This document shows positions 6,657-13,278 of a stretch of 20,261 nt of DNA, piece by piece (within the stretch, counting starts at the first letter, position 1; every line of letters starts with the position of its first letter). The notes under the pieces are model-generated. The model was not told the DNA's origin. It did not search any database and worked only from the letters and a program-made list of their open reading frames with translations. Position numbers and translations under genes: made by a program. The stretch is taken from positions 1-20,261 of IMG/VR virus record IMGVR_UViG_3300037088_000085; one strand, written 5' to 3'. This DNA is from a virus.

Positions 6657-7427
6657 ATGTCTAAAGTTGAGCGTAATTGGTTTCTGAATAAGTCATTTGC
6701 AGGTAAGACACCTCTATCCACACGTATTACCAAGCTCCAGATGCAAGACCAGGTTGTGGAAACTATAAGGATTTCTCTAGAAAATGCAGGTAAATTCACT
6801 AGTCTGGTAAAAGATTTATCGAATTATACTACAGAAGAAGATATTGCAGGAGCGATACGGGACGTGGAACGAGGAGCTAGGGCTGTTATTGGATCAACTG
6901 CAGATTATGCGGACTTTGTAAGACTGCTTAATAATACCAAGGCTGATTTGCTTGAGAAGATGGATGATGGCCAGATAACGGATTTGAATAAAGCTTATTT
7001 GAAAGTGGTTAAGGCTGCAGAAAACCTCAATGAAATGGGCCTGGATAAGGCAATTGAGAATGCAGTTGATAAGAAGGCCATGTACAATGCATTTAGGCTT
7101 GCAAGGACCGAGACGGCTCGGGCTTATAATGCTATGTCGCTACGTAATGCCATTGATGATCCAGATTGTGTAGCAATAAGGTATGAGCTTGGGGCGAATG
7201 AGAACAATTGCGATGAATGCAGTGGTCTTGCGGAAGCGGATAACGGGGCTGGTCCTGGAGTTTATGATTTAGATGATTGCCCAGAGACTCCAAGTCACGC
7301 GAATTGCCTATGTAAGCTGGTTCCTGTTTATAAGCTTCCTGAAGGTGTTGACGCAGAGGATATAGATGCAACGGATGAGGACTTTGACAGGATGGACCCT
7401 GTACCAGAAGACGTAGCGGAAGAGTAA
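6657..7427 (+). CDS. Minor head protein, Mu F / SPP1 gp7 type
   Basis: 256 residues. The N-terminal half is helical; the C-terminal domain (about 145-225) matches the phage Mu F-like head morphogenesis pattern: FRLARTETARAYNA, then a Cys pair NCDEC (C185, C188), an acidic YDLDDCPETPSHANCLCKLVPV segment with C208, H214, C217 and C219. In this family these residues give a ...P.HxNCxC ending. The last 25 residues are strongly acidic. Proteins of this kind bind the portal or DNA inside the procapsid and are needed for proper head assembly or DNA release. GGAAG lies just upstream of the ATG. Family placement is good; the Cys/His set may bind a metal. Confidence 0.85.
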   Translation: MSKVERNWFLNKSFAGKTPLSTRITKLQMQDQVVETIRISLENAGKFTSLVKDLSNYTTEEDIAGAIRDVERGARAVIGSTADYADFVRLLNNTKADLLEKMDDGQITDLNKAYLKVVKAAENLNEMGLDKAIENAVDKKAMYNAFRLARTETARAYNAMSLRNAIDDPDCVAIRYELGANENNCDECSGLAEADNGAGPGVYDLDDCPETPSHANCLCKLVPVYKLPEGVDAEDIDATDEDFDRMDPVPEDVAEE

Positions 7428-7456
7428 TACTCTATTTATATGTTGTTGTTTAATAA

Positions 7457-7499
7457 GCTCCAGTAGGAGCCAGAACCATTTTACCGTGCCCAGTAGGGT
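7457..7499 (+). promoter_or_regulatory. Two tandem AGTA-loop hairpins upstream of scaffold gene
   Basis: The 89-nt leader before the scaffold start holds GCTCC-AGTA-GGAGC (7457-7470, five-bp stem) and GCCC-AGTA-GGGT (7488-7499, four pairs with one G-U), sharing the octamer CCAGTAGG exactly 30 nt apart. No T-tract follows, so these are not standard terminators. They could be RNA structures affecting expression or mRNA stability for the abundant scaffold and capsid genes; function is unproven. Confidence 0.35.
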
Positions 7500-7516
7500 G
7501 CAAGGAGATCTTTGAT

Positions 7517-8212
7517 ATGTTATCGGAAGAAGTGAGGAAGAAGATTACGGATGCTAGTGTGTTAGAAGAAATCGAAGCCCTTGAGCAGCAGCTCAATGAG
7601 GTTACAAAGGAGTCGATAGGTAGGAAGAAAAAGATTAACGAACTTACAGGTAATCTAAAGAGGCTGGAATTGGATCCAGACTCGGACTTGGAAGAGCAAC
7701 TTACCAAGAAGCTTGAGAAATCGAAAGAGGGTTATAAGCCTTCAAGCGATTATGAGGCGGTCCTTAAAAAAGTAGATAAACTTAATAAGGAGATGGAATC
7801 TTGGAAGAGTCAAGCAGAAGCAAGCACGAAAGAAGCCCAAATGGCGAAAGCCAGGGCCGCATTTTCGGGCAAGCTTGCCGAACATTTTGGCCCGGCGGCG
7901 GACTTGCTACTGGAACTTGGGACTACTAAAGGACAGATTACCGTATCACCAGAGGGTATACCTGGTGTTTATCATGATGAGGAGTTCGTACCGTTACATA
8001 CGGAAAAAGGTAAGAATGCTATCGATACTTTGCGTAAACTTTACCCGACTTTAGCGATAACGAAACAGGTATCAGGTGGAAAAGATGTAAGTACCCGGAC
8101 ATCTGGGGAAAGCAAAGTACAAGGACAATCAATGGCTCGCCAGGATTTCGACGCCCTTCCTCCCGAGGAGCAATACAGGTTTATGAAGTCTGGTGGAGCA
8201 TTAGAAGAATAA
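7517..8212 (+). CDS. Capsid scaffold protein
   Basis: 231 residues, acidic/lysine-rich and almost wholly helical. Residues about 15-110 are a long coiled coil (VLEEIEALEQQLNEVTK, KKVDKLNKEMESWKSQAEAS), followed by a small folded part (FSGKLAEHFGPAADLL, then ISVSPEGIPG-like strand region at about 137-160) and a Ser/Thr/Gly-rich tail. It sits immediately before the major capsid gene, the normal place of scaffold genes, with a strong site (AAGGAGAT) before the ATG. Scaffolds guide coat subunits into a procapsid and leave before DNA packaging. No protease motif is visible, so this is not a fused protease-scaffold. Sequence itself is not family-diagnostic; position and coiled coil support the call. 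Confidence 0.82.
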   Translation: MLSEEVRKKITDASVLEEIEALEQQLNEVTKESIGRKKKINELTGNLKRLELDPDSDLEEQLTKKLEKSKEGYKPSSDYEAVLKKVDKLNKEMESWKSQAEASTKEAQMAKARAAFSGKLAEHFGPAADLLLELGTTKGQITVSPEGIPGVYHDEEFVPLHTEKGKNAIDTLRKLYPTLAITKQVSGGKDVSTRTSGESKVQGQSMARQDFDALPPEEQYRFMKSGGALEE

Positions 8213-8235
8213 ACTTATAAACCAAAGGATTTATC

Positions 8236-9396
8236 ATGAGTGCAGGAAATACCCTTACCAGTTTTATGCCGACGCTGTTCAAGGGTTTGAACATGGTCGA
8301 CAACGAGCCTACGGACCTTATTAATGCCGTAAACATTAATGCAAGTCTGGCTCAAGCAGCCCTTAACCAGGTTGTTACGTACCCAATCGCAATTGATTCA
8401 AGTTCGTATGTTATTACTCCTGGTCTACTTCCTCCCGATAGGGCTGGAGATACTCCTGGAGCAGGTACATTGACAATGAGCAATGCGTTTGCTACGAACT
8501 TTAAGTACACGGAAGAAGATCGGCACCAGTTGGAACTTGGTGGAATTTACAGTGATTACTACGCTGACCAGGTTGCAAAAAGCATTCGTCAACTTCGTAA
8601 TCAGGTGGAAGCGTCTATTTCTGGGTTGTATACATATGCTTGTCGGGCCGATGGTAGTGCTGGAGTAACACCGTTTGCAACGGCAAATAACATGACAGAC
8701 TTTGCGTCTGTACAGTTGACCATGGATGAGAATGGTACTCCTATGTTTGACCGTCACCTTATTGTAAGTCCTAAAGCGGCCTATAATATTCGTGGTAACA
8801 TGAGTAACCTTTACAAAGTGAATGAAGCTGGAAGTTCTGACCTGCTTCGCACTGGTAGTCTTGGGGAGATTGAAGGTCTTAATTGTGGTATTTCTGCTCA
8901 AATTAAGGCAACATCGGCTTATGGAACATCTGGTGTGTCTGGTGACCAGACTACAGCGGTCAATCTGGCTGGATCTACGACTATTACGGTTACAGGTGGA
9001 GCGGGAACTATTGTTGCAGGTGATCTTGTACAGTTTAGCAATGATACTGCTCATACATACGTATGCGTATCAGATCTTTCGGCATCGACTTTCAAGATCA
9101 ATGCACCAGGTCTTGTTAAAGCGACTGCAAGTAATACATTGGTAACAGTTGTACAGTCAACTTATACGCCCAACATGGCCTTTAGCCGCGACGCTATCAC
9201 TCTGGTAGCTCGTATGCCTACCCTTAACACTCCTGGTGGTGTGTTACTTGATAGCAAGATCATCAAAGATCCACACAGCAAGCTATCTTACCAGATGGCA
9301 TTGTGGGGTGGATATCGTCAGCAGGTGATCGAGTTTGGTCTTGTATGGGGAGTTGCAGCAACTAACCCACAAAACCTTGTATTGTTACTTGGATAA
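8236..9396 (+). CDS. Major capsid protein, P22 coat type (HK97 fold with insertion domain)
   Basis: 386 residues. Matches the P22 gp5-like pattern: an N-terminal arm, KYTEEDRHQLELGGIYSDYYADQ (helical spine area), DRHLIVSPKAAYNIRG, then LLRTGSLGEIEGLNCGIS, followed at about 228-306 by a Gly/Thr-rich beta insertion (TTITVTGGAGTIVAGDLVQF) like the I-domain of P22 coat, and the return SRDAITLVARM near 317-327. The C-terminal strand region ends GLVWGVAATNPQNLVLLLG. It builds the icosahedral shell. P22-type coats assemble with a scaffold and mature without proteolysis, agreeing with the separate scaffold gene and the lack of a clear head protease. AAAGGAT precedes the ATG; a terminator follows directly. 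Confidence 0.88.
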   Translation: MSAGNTLTSFMPTLFKGLNMVDNEPTDLINAVNINASLAQAALNQVVTYPIAIDSSSYVITPGLLPPDRAGDTPGAGTLTMSNAFATNFKYTEEDRHQLELGGIYSDYYADQVAKSIRQLRNQVEASISGLYTYACRADGSAGVTPFATANNMTDFASVQLTMDENGTPMFDRHLIVSPKAAYNIRGNMSNLYKVNEAGSSDLLRTGSLGEIEGLNCGISAQIKATSAYGTSGVSGDQTTAVNLAGSTTITVTGGAGTIVAGDLVQFSNDTAHTYVCVSDLSASTFKINAPGLVKATASNTLVTVVQSTYTPNMAFSRDAITLVARMPTLNTPGGVLLDSKIIKDPHSKLSYQMALWGGYRQQVIEFGLVWGVAATNPQNLVLLLG

Positions 9397-9403
9397 TTAA
9401 GTG

Positions 9404-9438
9404 GTAGTGGCTCGAAAGGGCCACTACTCTTATTTGTT
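9404..9438 (+). terminator. Rho-independent terminator after the major capsid gene
   Basis: A 10-bp stem GTAGTGGCTC / GGGCCACTAC with one T-G pair closes on a GAAA (GNRA) tetraloop, followed by the T-rich tract TCTTATTTGTT. It begins eight bases past the capsid stop, so it limits read-through from the head genes into the head-tail joining genes. Confidence 0.85.
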
Positions 9439-9449
9439 AAGGAAGATAC

Positions 9450-9863
9450 ATGGTATCCATAAACATAAATACTCATGAAATCGAAGCAAAGTTTGCTGAA
9501 TTGCCTCAAGCATTGATGGCTGGTATACGCCAGGAAATGAAGCAACAGGTTACCGAGGTCCAGTCGGAGGCTCGTAAGAATCACCGTTACATGTCTACGT
9601 CTGGTGTGCGGCCTTCAGGCCGTTATTACAGGAATACTGGGAACCTTGAGAAGTCTGTACAGACCAAGGTCAATGATGAGGGTACAGTCGGTGAAGTTTA
9701 TTTGGATTCGGGTATTGCAGATTATGGAATTTACGTGCATGAGGGGCATGGGTCCTGGGCTCCAGATAAGTTTTTGGATGATGCGTTGATGAAGCGTGAG
9801 ACCGAGATACGGGAAAAGATTGAGGAAGCAATTAAAGTCGCAATAAGCAAGGCAGGGTTTTAA
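9450..9863 (+). CDS. Head-tail joining / tail completion protein, HK97 gp10-like
   Basis: 137 residues. The pattern is that of HK97 gp10-like proteins: an N-terminal amphipathic helix region (AKFAELPQALMAGIRQEMK), a basic SEARKNHRY, a central TGNLEKSVQTKV strand, and the hallmark VYLDSGIADYGIYVHEGHGSWAPDKFLDDAL segment around 82-113 (the Y-x-x-Y-x-E-x-G type ending followed by PxxFLxxAL), then a long charged C-terminal helix. Such proteins help attach the tail to the filled head or finish the tail end. AAGGAAG sits upstream of the ATG; the next gene starts directly after the stop codon. Confidence 0.82.
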   Translation: MVSININTHEIEAKFAELPQALMAGIRQEMKQQVTEVQSEARKNHRYMSTSGVRPSGRYYRNTGNLEKSVQTKVNDEGTVGEVYLDSGIADYGIYVHEGHGSWAPDKFLDDALMKRETEIREKIEEAIKVAISKAGF

Positions 9864-10298
9864 ATGGCTATATATCCTTGGATGATAACGTTTACAGATA
9901 TTACGGACCAGACTATCAAGAAATTGACTGATCAATATCTTACTAGTCGTCCTGATTTAAGCAATAATTATTACGATTTGACTGCTACCGAGTTCATTTC
10001 TTTTATCAATTCTTTTGGTGTTGATGTTACGTCGATGAACAACCAGGACAGGACGACTAGGCCTGTACATTACTTGGTCACGCAATGGCTTATTAATTGT
10101 TTTTGTAAGCGTGTGTCGCAGGATATCATCGGTTTTAACAATGATGATATGCTAAATGATAAATGGAAATACAAATACAATATTTACAAGGATGAGCTCA
10201 AGAACTTGGCCTCTAAGATGACGTATGAAATAATCTTATCTGGAACAATGCAGAATAATTACACACGGTCGGCTAACACTTTTGACATTATGATATAA
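9864..10298 (+). CDS. Probable head-tail connector protein, family not recognised
   Basis: 144 residues starting right after the previous stop codon without a clear ribosome binding site of its own, so translation is probably coupled. It is rich in Asn/Tyr/Asp and helical (TIKKLTDQYLTSRPDL, VHYLVTQWLINCFCKRVSQ, LKNLASKMTYEIILSG). The middle hydrophobic helix is amphipathic and not a TM. No family recognised; placement between the gp10-like and tail-terminator genes suggests a connector or adaptor ring role, as usual at this position. Stop TAA and the next ATG share one base (TAATG). Confidence 0.6.
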   Translation: MAIYPWMITFTDITDQTIKKLTDQYLTSRPDLSNNYYDLTATEFISFINSFGVDVTSMNNQDRTTRPVHYLVTQWLINCFCKRVSQDIIGFNNDDMLNDKWKYKYNIYKDELKNLASKMTYEIILSGTMQNNYTRSANTFDIMI

Positions 10299-10798
10299 TG
10301 GCTACAATACTAGATAACATAGAATTAGAGATGGCACAACTCATTGCTGGTATGACCACGATTGAGGGGTTTAACTTCAACTGGTCAATTGTCAATGAGG
10401 AGGAAGAGATTATTGGAGATTTCCCAAGGGCAATTATTGACCCTCGAGATGTTTTGGCCGACAAGGAAACAAGCCGGGACACTCTTGCTGGGATTGGCAG
10501 TAATGACTATACAAATGAAGTGCTGTTTACAATTCTAGTGTCTGGAGAATTACCGGCTTTTGATTCTAATCCAAATTTTGCAATAAGGTCTATTATGCGT
10601 CAAGCAAATGATGATCTGAAGCAATTATTTGGTATCTATAACCAGCTCAATGGGCTTTGTGACAACATTTTATATGTTGCGAGCCAGATTGAGCCTATAA
10701 AAAGAAACGATATGTTACAGACTGCTCAATTAAGAAGCATGTGGAAAGTCGTTTACAGTCAAGATCGAATTTCACCGACCCAGTATGCTGGGTCTTAA
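10298..10798 (+). CDS. Tail terminator candidate
   Basis: 166 residues, start overlapping the previous stop by one base (TAATG). Layout fits tail-terminator proteins (lambda gpU / HK97 gp10-neighbour type): an N-terminal helix (ILDNIELEMAQLIAGM), a beta stretch PRAIIDPRDVL, a central strand pair (TNEVLFTILVSGEL), then a helical region (SIMRQANDDLKQLFGIYNQL) and closing strands (RSMWKVVYSQDRI). Such a protein caps the tube at the head-proximal end and fixes tail length. Its position just before the tube gene supports this. No motif is decisive, so the call rests on size, pattern and order. Confidence 0.62.
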   Translation: MATILDNIELEMAQLIAGMTTIEGFNFNWSIVNEEEEIIGDFPRAIIDPRDVLADKETSRDTLAGIGSNDYTNEVLFTILVSGELPAFDSNPNFAIRSIMRQANDDLKQLFGIYNQLNGLCDNILYVASQIEPIKRNDMLQTAQLRSMWKVVYSQDRISPTQYAGS

Positions 10799-10810
10799 CA
10801 GGAGTTTACT

Positions 10811-12181
10811 ATGTCAAGTAATGCTTTAAACCAAGTATACAAGACAGCTGTCGTAGCGGTGGAGGAGGCCTTGCTGACATCAGATGCCAGTGCTTCTTCA
10901 ACTTCTCTTGCAGTGTCTTGTAAGGTTATGACCACGACTCCGTTTACTGCGGGAGATGGTCGTCCATACGTTATACAGGATAATTCCTGGGCAGTGGGAG
11001 CCAATGGCTTACCTAATGCGGAACGCTTTGTAATCACTTCCATTTCTGGGGCTACGGCTACGCCTCTTGCAGATGGGATAGGATATACTTATTCGGCTAC
11101 TCTTAACATTGCTGCAGATACAACTGCAGGATGGTCTGGTGGACTTGCAAACTCTTATGCGATGGCTAATAGTGCTTCGGTCTTGATTCCAGGCCAAGAA
11201 ATGGCCATACAGTCTGCTGATTTTAACTGTAGATTCAAGACTCTTACCGATGCACCCAAGATTGATATGGATGATGAGGCATCACGTTTTTCGTCTGGGG
11301 ATGAAGGTAGAGATCTATCCATTCCTGGTGCAAGAAGTGGTGAAATAAGTTTTACCGAGAAGCTTGCTTGGGCTGGTAGTGCATCGACAATGCCTAATTG
11401 GGCAAAGCTTATGCGTACTATGGGTCATTTGGTCCGTAAGTATACAACAACTGGAATCGAATTCTTGCCTCATACTTTTAGTAATGAAGTGACTGCTACA
11501 ATATGGGTTATTACTCCGGAGAATGGCTTTGCCCCTACAAGCACTGTATATCGTTATTGTGGGGCCCATGGTGGTAATGGCTCGAATATATCGGTAGGTA
11601 AGATAGGTGACCCCTACATGCTTACTGGTAAGTATTCAGCGGCTTATATAGGTACAATGGAAATAACCAATGCTCATGCTCGAGTAATGACTGCAATGGA
11701 TACTAACGTACCAGAAGTCTTATTGAGCAACACGGTTACGGTACCTGCAAGGGTTAATGGGTCTACAACAACCAAAGAGGTTGAAGTAAGCCAGTTCAAC
11801 TTGGACTTTGGTGGAACGGTTAATCCATTTGTTGATCAAGCTACTACGACTGGTTATGCATTTTACGTGACTTCTGATAGAGATCCTAAACTTACTATTA
11901 ATCCCTACCATACTCGTAAGAGTATTGATGATGTTGATTATATGGTATCCAATGCCGTATCTGGGACCGTGACAATTAAGAGTGCATTATCTAATCCTCA
12001 TATTACAATTGAGGTGCCTAATGCCCAGCTTATGCAACCTACTTTGGGATCCAGGGAGGGTTATGTAAGTACGGAGCGATCTTACAGGTGTTTACGTAAT
12101 AGTCTTAACGGTACTTCTGCATCGGACAGTACAGTTGGGGATTCTATTATGTATGGAATATTAATTGGATCCAGGACCTAG
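10811..12181 (+). CDS. Tail tube (major tail) protein candidate
   Basis: 456 residues, mostly beta: rich in Ser/Thr/Ala/Gly, with few long helices and no TM. Starts at ATG after a clear AGGAG. Segments ISGATATPLADGIGYTYSATL, TMEITNAHARVMTAM and VEVSQFNLDFGGTVNPFVDQ suggest several beta sandwiches; the second half contains SGTVTIKSALSNPHITIEV. It lies between the tail terminator and the tail chaperone, where siphovirus tube genes sit. It is roughly twice the size of a simple tube protein, so extra surface domains are likely. It polymerises around the tape measure. An alternative is another major tail structural protein; sequence identity to known families was not recognised. Confidence 0.7.
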   Translation: MSSNALNQVYKTAVVAVEEALLTSDASASSTSLAVSCKVMTTTPFTAGDGRPYVIQDNSWAVGANGLPNAERFVITSISGATATPLADGIGYTYSATLNIAADTTAGWSGGLANSYAMANSASVLIPGQEMAIQSADFNCRFKTLTDAPKIDMDDEASRFSSGDEGRDLSIPGARSGEISFTEKLAWAGSASTMPNWAKLMRTMGHLVRKYTTTGIEFLPHTFSNEVTATIWVITPENGFAPTSTVYRYCGAHGGNGSNISVGKIGDPYMLTGKYSAAYIGTMEITNAHARVMTAMDTNVPEVLLSNTVTVPARVNGSTTTKEVEVSQFNLDFGGTVNPFVDQATTTGYAFYVTSDRDPKLTINPYHTRKSIDDVDYMVSNAVSGTVTIKSALSNPHITIEVPNAQLMQPTLGSREGYVSTERSYRCLRNSLNGTSASDSTVGDSIMYGILIGSRT

Positions 12182-12223
12182 GTAGTGTCTTTATTAACTG
12201 ATGTAATGGAGGGAGACAGTAAT

Positions 12224-12364
12224 ATGCCTTACAAAGTTGAGAAGAAATCGGGTAAAAAGCCTTACAAGATAGTCCGTAAGGATACTGGTAAGGTAGTTGG
12301 ATCAAGTAATAGTAAAGCGAAGGCCCAGGCCTCGGTTCGGGCCAGATATTCTAACGAGAAATGA
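12224..12364 (+). CDS. Small basic phage protein of 46 residues (TGKVVG...SKAKAQ type)
   Basis: Short but well supported: GGAGGGAGACAG lies just upstream, and the product follows a pattern met often in phage small proteins: PYKIVRKDTGKVVGSSNSKA, a small beta hairpin, then KAQASVRARY, a helix with the KAxAQxxxRAxY spacing. Strongly basic. An in-frame ATG at 12206 (52 residues) is a weaker start because it lies inside the binding-site region. The next ORF's in-frame upstream ATG (12361) overlaps its stop. Function unknown; DNA or RNA contact is possible from the charge. Confidence 0.72.
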   Translation: MPYKVEKKSGKKPYKIVRKDTGKVVGSSNSKAKAQASVRARYSNEK

Positions 12365-12375
12365 AAGGAGTTTAT

Positions 12376-12453
12376 ATGGATAAGAAGAAGAAAGCCCCTG
12401 TAAAGAAGGCGGCTGTTAAAAAAGTAAAGAAAGCTGTAAAAAAGGCTTACTAA
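12376..12453 (+). CDS. 25-residue lysine/alanine-rich peptide
   Basis: ATG 12376 follows AAAGGAG; an in-frame ATG at 12361 would add five residues. The product is nearly all Lys, Ala and Val (KKAAVKKVKKAVKKAY), repeating the AxKK/VKK unit seen in the tails of histone-H1-like bacterial proteins. It ends a few bases before a strong terminator, so it is the last gene of this transcript. The good binding site and reading-frame composition argue it is made. It could bind DNA, RNA or membranes; none is shown. Confidence 0.6.
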   Translation: MDKKKKAPVKKAAVKKVKKAVKKAY

Positions 12454-12455
12454 AT

Positions 12456-12478
12456 AAAGGGGTGCAAGCCCCTTTTTT
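12456..12478 (+). terminator. Rho-independent terminator after the tail tube and small-protein genes
   Basis: Perfect seven-bp stem AAAGGGG/CCCCTTT around TGCAAG, with six T residues at the end (12473-12478) forming part of stem and tract. It starts three bases after the 25-residue peptide's stop. Confidence 0.92.
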
Positions 12479-12492
12479 CTTATAATTAACAA

Positions 12493-12506
12493 GGAGAGAC
12501 AGAATG
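12493..12506 (+). promoter_or_regulatory. Ribosome binding site plus start, copy 2 of a repeated 14-mer
   Basis: GGAGAGACAGAATG, the same as 6034-6047, ending in the chaperone start codon. A TATAAT at 12481-12486 lies just upstream but has no matching -35. Confidence 0.7.
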
Positions 12507-12959
12507 AGTGTTACGAAGAGAATTTTAGACGAAGAAACCAAGAAACAATTGCTTGGTTTTTATCCTTTTGGATCTGACCAGACAATAGAATTTACTCCTG
12601 ATCAACTACCTGTAATAAAGTCTGAATATAAAGTGTCTTTTACAGTACGAGCTTTAAGACAAGAAGAGAAGCATCAATTAGAGGTCAATGGTGGGTCTAT
12701 TAAAGAGACATCAACTACCGATGAGGTAGTATGTATTATCGATAAGAATAAAGAAGTCTTTAGAGGTTGTGTGCTTGGATGTAAAAACTTATTTGACCTA
12801 GGATCTGGGGAAGAGATACAATATAAGTCAGCACCATCTGGTGGTATGGATAAGGATATTTGGAAATCTTTGCCTGATACCGCCATGAAGGATCAGATTA
12901 TAAGATTTATACGTAAGATATCGGGTTTGTTATCTATCGAGATGTTGGGTTTAAAATAA
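12504..12959 (+). CDS. Tail assembly chaperone, short form (lambda gpG-like)
   Basis: 151 residues located between tube and tape measure, the fixed place of tail chaperones. Mixed alpha/beta: KVSFTVRALRQEEKHQLE, a TTDEVVCIIDKN strand-turn, VFRGCVLGCKNLFDL, and a C-terminal helical region (IRFIRKISGLLSIEML). The short form ends at TAA 12957, directly after the heptamer TTTAAAA; a minority of ribosomes should slip -1 there and make a 257-residue fusion. In lambda, gpG and gpGT coat the tape measure and recruit tube protein. The start has a strong GGAGAGACAG site. The frameshift signal plus position carry the assignment. Confidence 0.85.
   Translation: MSVTKRILDEETKKQLLGFYPFGSDQTIEFTPDQLPVIKSEYKVSFTVRALRQEEKHQLEVNGGSIKETSTTDEVVCIIDKNKEVFRGCVLGCKNLFDLGSGEEIQYKSAPSGGMDKDIWKSLPDTAMKDQIIRFIRKISGLLSIEMLGLK
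12950..12956 (+). promoter_or_regulatory. Programmed -1 frameshift slippery heptamer TTTAAAA
   Basis: Reads T-TTA-AAA in the chaperone frame (last base of the Gly codon, then Leu, Lys), an X-XXY-YYZ heptamer, directly followed by the stop codon TAA. A -1 slip re-pairs on TTT-AAA and continues as ATA-ATT-GCC into the downstream open frame. No strong downstream hairpin was seen. Confidence 0.85.
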
Positions 12960-13276
12960 TTGCCGGGTTGCGTTCAGGCCTTATAAGTTTTTCTTGCGAT
13001 AAATGTCTGGATGCACCTTATATAAAAGAGAATTTAGGTTGTGATCAGCCCACACAGACTCCGGCACGGTGGCTAGATGAAGATGAGGAGTGGTATAACT
13101 GTCCAATGCGTTTTATTCCATCATCGGTAGTAAGTTTTATTTTGGAGTACGACTCTTATAAAGACAAATGGTCAACTCCTCCCAGGTACGGAGACTTTGG
13201 AGCAAAGTTTTTACAAGCAAAGATTTATTTAGAAAATTGTTTGAATAAATATACCGCTATGAAACAAGGGCATTAA
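12956..13276 (+). CDS. Tail assembly chaperone frameshift extension (lambda gpT-like), Cys-rich
   Basis: Open frame in -1 relative to the short chaperone, reached by slippage at 12950-12956; 106 codons are added, giving about 257 residues in the fusion. A TTG at 12968 lies in the same frame but has no binding site, supporting frameshift rather than separate initiation. Sequence features: SCDKC near its start, GC in ENLGCDQ, then WYNCPMRFIP, giving a possible four-Cys metal site, and helical PPRYGDFGAKFLQAKIYLENCL. In gpGT the T part binds tube protein while G binds the tape measure. The tape measure ATG follows two bases after the stop. Confidence 0.8.
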   Translation: MIAGLRSGLISFSCDKCLDAPYIKENLGCDQPTQTPARWLDEDEEWYNCPMRFIPSSVVSFILEYDSYKDKWSTPPRYGDFGAKFLQAKIYLENCLNKYTAMKQGH

Positions 13277-13278
13277 TT

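Noticed and set aside
8425-9054. Long minus-strand frame (209 codons) opposite the capsid gene
   Set aside because: Lies wholly within the well-supported capsid gene; Ser/Arg/Thr/Cys-rich product is typical of an antisense shadow frame and no start signal is seen.
12481-12486. Perfect TATAAT promoter element before the chaperone gene
   Set aside because: The expected -35 position falls in the terminator stem and does not match TTGACA, and no extended -10 is present.
12968-13276. Separate gene starting at TTG 12968
   Set aside because: No ribosome binding site; the frame is continuous with the slippery heptamer and fits a chaperone frameshift extension.
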